Shown: piece by piece, positions 59,406 to 64,000 of the stretch
Position numbering within the stretch: the stretch's first letter is position 1
Layout: each line of letters starts with the position of its first letter
Origin: Rotaria sordida
Taxonomy: Eukaryota > Rotifera > Eurotatoria > Philodinida > Philodinidae
Assembly: GCA_905250125.1 (NCBI GenBank)
Contig: CAJNOL010001110.1
Span: forward strand, 16,497-80,496
Direction: 5' to 3'
DNA length: 64,000 bases
The notes under the pieces: model-generated
Seen by the model: only the letters and a program-made list of their open reading frames with translations
Databases searched by the model: none
What the model was told of the DNA's origin: nothing
Made by a program: the position numbers and the translations under genes

Positions 59406-61166
59406 AGATGCAAAGTTTTGGGGGAACTTCTGACCATTATTGACCTTTACGACCTCCATATCTGCCTGAAAGAAGCATCGGAGAATTTTGAGTCTATGAC
59501 AACTTTTGCTCTACTTATCGAACTCTATCTGCCTTGAAAGCTTCATCATTTTTCGTCGATTCATTCCCAAAAAACTCCGGAAACAGTTGGAGAAGGCTCC
59601 ATTAATAAAGATTCTTTGTCTAACACGAAGAACTTACTGAGAGTTTAAAAAATCTAAACCTGGAAGTTTAAAACTCATCATCGAGCAAGTGATATTATAA
59701 AGTTCGCTCAATCTCAAAGCGTACTGTGACAGAAGATAAACTCAAACGATTTTTTTCTATCAAGTAATTCAACTAGTTAATTGAAATCTTCAGCCTGAAT
59801 AGTAATTAGTCATCGAATATTCACTCGATCATATCAATATGGAGAAGAAACAGTTCATTCTTATAGTTTATATCGATATCTAATGCTATCTCAAACGAAT
59901 ATCTCTAGTAGATTCAATATATAGTTAATGACTTAGCTGTTCATGGTGAAAAAGAATTTCATTGATATTATAGCTTAAACTCTCATATTTCGAAACCACT
60001 AGAAAGCGAGTTGTTTTTTTCGTGCCACTTCTTCATTTTCTTGTCTAGTTTCAAGTACTATGCGCATACTTCTTGATTGTTTTTTTTTCGAATAAATCTT
60101 GTAGAGGTTTCTTCGCTTTATTGAATACATAGAATATCATTGTCGGTCCGCACGTTCTTCAATATGTTTTTCCCAAAAGATCGTAAAAACTTTCCAAAAT
60201 TAGTATATAGTTTTATTGCAGTGTACATGGATATTGATCTCCAAATGTCATATTCAGCCAGCAATTGAAGAAAGTCCGAATATACAGTTTTGTAGAGCAA
60301 AACATGTTCTATCTTTTGAGATATTGTTTGATTTAATTTGTTTGATATATAAAAAAAAAATTATTATATACTGAAAACAGCAAGAAGTGAAAAAACGAAA
60401 TGGCGGTCCACTAACACATACCAAATGTTTTCTTGATAATTATTGAACGATCACTCAGAGAAGGCTAAAATTTTGGATTCATTGGTTTTGAGTATGGGTG
60501 TGGATATACATTTTTTGCTCCTCTTTACTCAATCCTGCACCTCATATACACCTATATTCTACGCACAACACCCACACCCTGTTATTTTCGATCCAACATT
60601 TCAACATGTAAGATTTCCATGTGAGAAAATCAATATTGAAGCAGAAAAAACACTCTTCACTACAGAGTCGACGTTATTGTTTTTGATTGCATCTGTGTTT
60701 TTTTTTTGGCTCTTCGAAATCTCTATTCTCTAAGATACGAGATCTTCGTGTATAAAAAAGAAATTCATGATCAAAACATATAACTTATAACTATGTTTAA
60801 CGTGAAAATATAAAGTCTGTCACAGATTTATCCAAAGATTTAAGTGCATTCGCCCTTTCTCGGATTTCTCAAGAATAACTTGACAAAAAATTATGAAACT
60901 TTCAGAGTAGATATCTCGATTAGTGGATTAAAAGTTGTCCTATACTCGAAATTTTTAGATGCTTCCTTCTATGAGATGAAGGAGGCACAGAAGTCAAAGG
61001 TGTAGATGTGGGTGAACGTTGGTGTTCATATCCTGTTCGTCCTCACCGACATCCACACTCTTCAACAATTATTAGTATATAGAAACTTCGTTGGCTGATT
61101 TCCATTTGCATTCGTTAATAGAAAAAGAAATGAGTTGAATGCATTTAGATAGCCTCCAGTTTTTGT
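59406..61166. other. Intergenic with dispersed repeats, no gene
   Basis: It contains the inverted copy (60330-60482) of the 30325 repeat and two further hairpins. One is at 60494-60582: TATGGGTGTGGAT, loop with CTCCTCTTTACTC, then ACACCCACACCCTG. The other is at 61000-61062: GTAGATGTGGGTG, loop, then CACCGACATCCACACTC. The frame at 60443-60733 runs through the hairpin and is not a supported gene. Confidence 0.5.
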
Positions 61167-61829
61167 TCAATTTTCCGAAGCATAGCCACCAAATAAGTAA
61201 CCACCTGATGAGTGAATAATCACTATTATTGGACCTTGATTATCACACAGTCGGTAAAACGTAGTGCTTTCAAAACCATCTCTTATAGCTTTATAAGTTA
61301 ATTCCCGAAGCTGATGGGTTTTGCCATAAAATTCGTTCAATTTGTGTTTCTGCTCTATCGTTAAAAGTGCATCACCAACGAAGATTTGTTCTTGTCTTTT
61401 TCTTCTTTTTTCCTTTTCGGTTCTGTTAGAACTTCCAAAAAACACTTCAGTTTGTAGAATTTAGCTTCAGTTATTAAATGTTTGCGTAATCGTTCTTCTG
61501 GCAAAACAAATTCACTTGAACTTCTCATGAAATCCAAAATTTCCGCAAATAAATCTCCATTCCTGTCAACAAATATTAGTCCTCTACCATCTTTCTCCAA
61601 TTTCCATTTGCTCGTCAAAGTTTCAATTGTTGTTGAAAAATCACGTCCATCAACGTCGAACTGCACTTTCCCACAAACTCGTGTTTTAGATAAGTCCGCC
61701 TTCAATTCTTCCCATTCATTAAGTTTATTTACAGACGTGGACGTTGTCTCTTCAATGTTCTGTTACTAACTGAGATAATTCTTCACATTGTTTTACTAAC
61801 GCGTCAGTTTTTTTCAAAGAACTGGCCAT
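61167..61829 (-). pseudogene. KCTD-type BTB (T1) plus truncated TLDc gene, frameshifted
   Basis: Read on the minus strand from ATG 61829: a short coiled coil (KKTDALVKQCEELSQLV), a frameshift near 61760, then a BTB/T1 domain (KVQFDVDGRDFSTTIETL, VDRNGDLFAEILDFMR, HLITEAKFYKLKCFLE). A second frameshift in an A-rich run near 61400 is followed by the start of a TLDc domain (LNEFYG, YKAIRDGFESTTFYRLCDN, GGYLFGGYAS) that stops early at 61167. Combination of BTB and TLDc is seen in animal proteins that bind Cullin 3 or protect against oxidative stress. Two shifts plus truncation argue for a pseudogene rather than unrecognised introns. Confidence 0.75.
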
Positions 61830-62295
61830 TTTATCCCATAGAAAAAGCTAATAGGTACACAAAACTTCCTTTACAAAAGAACACAAAAGCATCAAACGCG
61901 ATACTTCTTTTTCTCTTTTTCTTTCCTTCTTTACCATGTAAGATTAAAGGAGAGGGAATATGTAACCTGAAATAAAGAAGGGAACAAGCAGCTAGAGACA
62001 GGGAGACGAGAAAGAGCTGGGATCATAGACGGGTTTTATTAAAATGGTTGTCAACGAAATGAGAATGTGAGTGTGTGTGTGAGTATAGATGGATATCATC
62101 TAGCACACCAACAGAGAAAATATTCTTTATGCCTGCTTTACGGATACCACTCTTGAGTAAAAGCGATATATGTTCGAACAGATATTTGCATAAAATTCAA
62201 ATTAATCATTTTCGTTTCATAATTTTTATTTTTCTTGAGAAATCAAAATCATAGAATGGAAATTATGCAAAAGTAAGAAACAAAATGTGATGATT
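61830..62295. other. Intergenic, nothing recognised
   Basis: Short spacer between the broken KCTD/TLDc gene and the LTR element. A weak GTGAGTGTGTGTGTGAG tract lies at 62066-62085. Confidence 0.4.
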
Positions 62296-64000
62296 TGTTA
62301 GCGTCAATAGATGGCGCTTAGTGCCGCTAAATCTATAACTGTGAGTTATTAGTTATTCTGATTCTCTTTGATGGTTCTTTTTTTTTTATCTGTTCGTCAT
62401 GGCCGACTTGTTTATTGTTGTTATTGATTTTTCTCCTTGATGATTATTTATTATTTGTTGCATTTATTTACAAATAAAAGATATTTATCTATTATATTTA
62501 GTGCACATTATTCAAATGTTATATCGACGAAATTCGGGTAGGCAGTTTATAGTGAACCCTCGTTTTCATAGAGTAGACATTAACTTCAATTCGATTTTGA
62601 TTTAGCCTATGTAATTGACGAAAGATAAAAACACGATAATATTAGAAAAAGAGGCTCACAAATGGTAGAGACGTTGGGCAATTAGTTGTCTTTTTTTTGT
62701 GTTAATTTTTTCCTTTCTTTTGGTGTTCGATTAAACTCTTAACTTTACCATTATATTGACTTGTCAAACTATAAAAATTTTTTTATGACTATCAACAATA
62801 AACAATCACTCAGCTCTCAATCTTTATTACTTAATTCGCTAAATCTACATACCAGTACAACAACAACAATATTATCTTTAACATCTACAAAAAAAATCAA
62901 GAACCCATGTTGCTTAATCCAACAAATACTAATCGTTGTAAGACGATCATACCAACCTCTGATCGACCAATAAATCCACAACAATCTATCATTGTGAATA
63001 AAATTAATGATGAATCAACATCTGAACTAGAATATATTACAAATAATTACGAAAACAAATTAGGTTACATATAGGAAGTGATACTATCATGGATACGGCA
63101 TCAGATTCAAATAATTCGATTGAACGTCGACACCTGGTAGAATCAAACAAATATAATATAAAAATTGACGACATTAATCACCACAATGATGATCAATCTC
63201 AAGTAGAAGAGATTGAAGATGAATAATAATTTGATAGTTTCATAATAGAAAATTTTGTTACATTTTCTGTAAAACGAGACGTCAACGAATGGTTTGATAA
63301 AACCGTGAGAAAATTCAATCTTTTGATGATTTTTACGAATCCCTACTGTTCCATGTCGATACCACTGATTCTTTTGCATCGAATACTAAATCGAGTCAAA
63401 CCGAACCTACAACAAATTCAAAAGAAAAACTAACACATGCTTCTAATACGGCTAATTTTACACATCAATCGTCTGCATTTCAATCTATTGCTGTACTTAA
63501 TTTTAGAGCCACTAATTCTATTGGCGAGTCACTAGATAGTAGATCAACTAATATTATCCCTGACTCTTGCATCTTCGAAAGGTGATCGTCGAAGATCTAA
63601 TCGAAAATTCGAAAATATTTAAAGATAGTAGAGATGATGTAAAAAATTAGATTGAAGAAATTGAACATTTTCTGGATGTTGCACATGCTCCTGATGCTAG
63701 TTGATTAGATTTAATTTCGTATTTATTACGAGAAGACGCTCTTCAATGATGCAAAATTAATTAACATATGTTTACTTCATGGGAAATTTTTATACATGAA
63801 CTTAAACGAGCTTTCAATTCTTCTTTTCATGAAGAGTTATCATTCAAAATATTAGAATCATATACGTCAGGTAAAATTCAATCAATTCGAAGTTTCGTCA
63901 ATGAAGTTGACTCTACTATGAGTGAAGCAACTAAATTGAAGAATTTCCTCAATGAAGCCAAACCTAGTATACAATTCGAAGTTCAAAAGAAAAACCTCAC
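62296..64000 (+). mobile_element. LTR retrotransposon (Ty3/gypsy-like), decayed, runs off the right edge
   Basis: A left LTR begins TGTTAGCGTC at 62296, with the same terminal hairpin design as the solo LTR at 40435; its right end is uncertain (about 62505-62570). Downstream is a plus-strand gag-like region: Ser/Thr/Asn-rich head from about 62790, then at 63645-64000 a capsid-type sequence (IEEIEHFLDVAHAPDAS, LDLISYLLREDALQ, FIHELKRAFNSSFHEEL, SIRSFVNEV) like retrotransposon Gag. In-frame stops (TAG and TGA at several places around 63640-63760) show decay. Pol and the right LTR would lie beyond 64000. The primer-binding site was not identified. Confidence 0.75.

Noticed and set aside
62761..62973. 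70-codon frame presented as a stand-alone small protein
   Set aside because: It lies in the Ser/Thr-rich leader of the LTR element and is better explained as part of the decayed gag region.

Overview
The window looks like nuclear DNA of a bdelloid rotifer (Adineta/Rotaria type). It is AT-rich, with mostly short GT-AG introns. It carries animal housekeeping genes (calcipressin, V-ATPase subunit c, HSD17B10), one clearly bacterial-type gene that has gained an intron, and many G-rich tracts resembling TGTGGG, the telomere repeat described for bdelloids. No prokaryotic operons, rRNA, convincing tRNA genes or CRISPR arrays were seen. There are two assembly gaps: 100 N at 20963-21062 and 10 N at 48880-48889.

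Layout. 1-12.7 kb holds most of the conserved host genes: calcipressin/RCAN (+), a TLC-domain membrane protein (+), an ankyrin/SOCS-box protein (-) and the V-ATPase proteolipid (-). A cluster of small inverted-repeat elements lies at 4.1-6.3 kb: two foldbacks, a hAT-type MITE with an 8-bp duplication and a piggyBac-type TTAA MITE. 15.2-16.3 kb is a decayed DDE transposase; 17.5-17.9 kb is a small secreted peptide-precursor gene. 18-25 kb is gene-poor repeat DNA. HSD17B10 (-) and a small membrane-protein ORF (+) stand head to head at 25.9-27.5 kb, followed by decayed front-end desaturase and ADP-ribosyltransferase-like genes.

30.8-34.2 kb is a 3.4-kb hAT-type element with long inverted termini. 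36-39 kb is the acquired bacterial-type OafA-like acyltransferase/SGNH gene. 39-45 kb holds decayed genes (one split by a solo LTR), a 706-bp TTAA foldback and an F-box pseudogene. 50.3-52 kb is an intronless GTPase joined to an Hsp20-like domain. 52.6-54.3 kb is a mariner element with about 280-bp inverted termini. 55.7-59.0 kb is an apparently intact autonomous hAT transposon with a perfect 8-bp target-site duplication. 61.2-61.8 kb is a broken KCTD/TLDc gene, and an LTR retrotransposon with a decayed gag runs off the right edge.

The genes do not form one pathway. The common theme is an accessory, transposon-rich region: about 20 mobile or foldback structures, several gene remnants, at least one horizontally acquired gene, and a recurring family of telomere-repeat-like hairpins. 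All coordinates and splice sites were read by eye; no database search was run.
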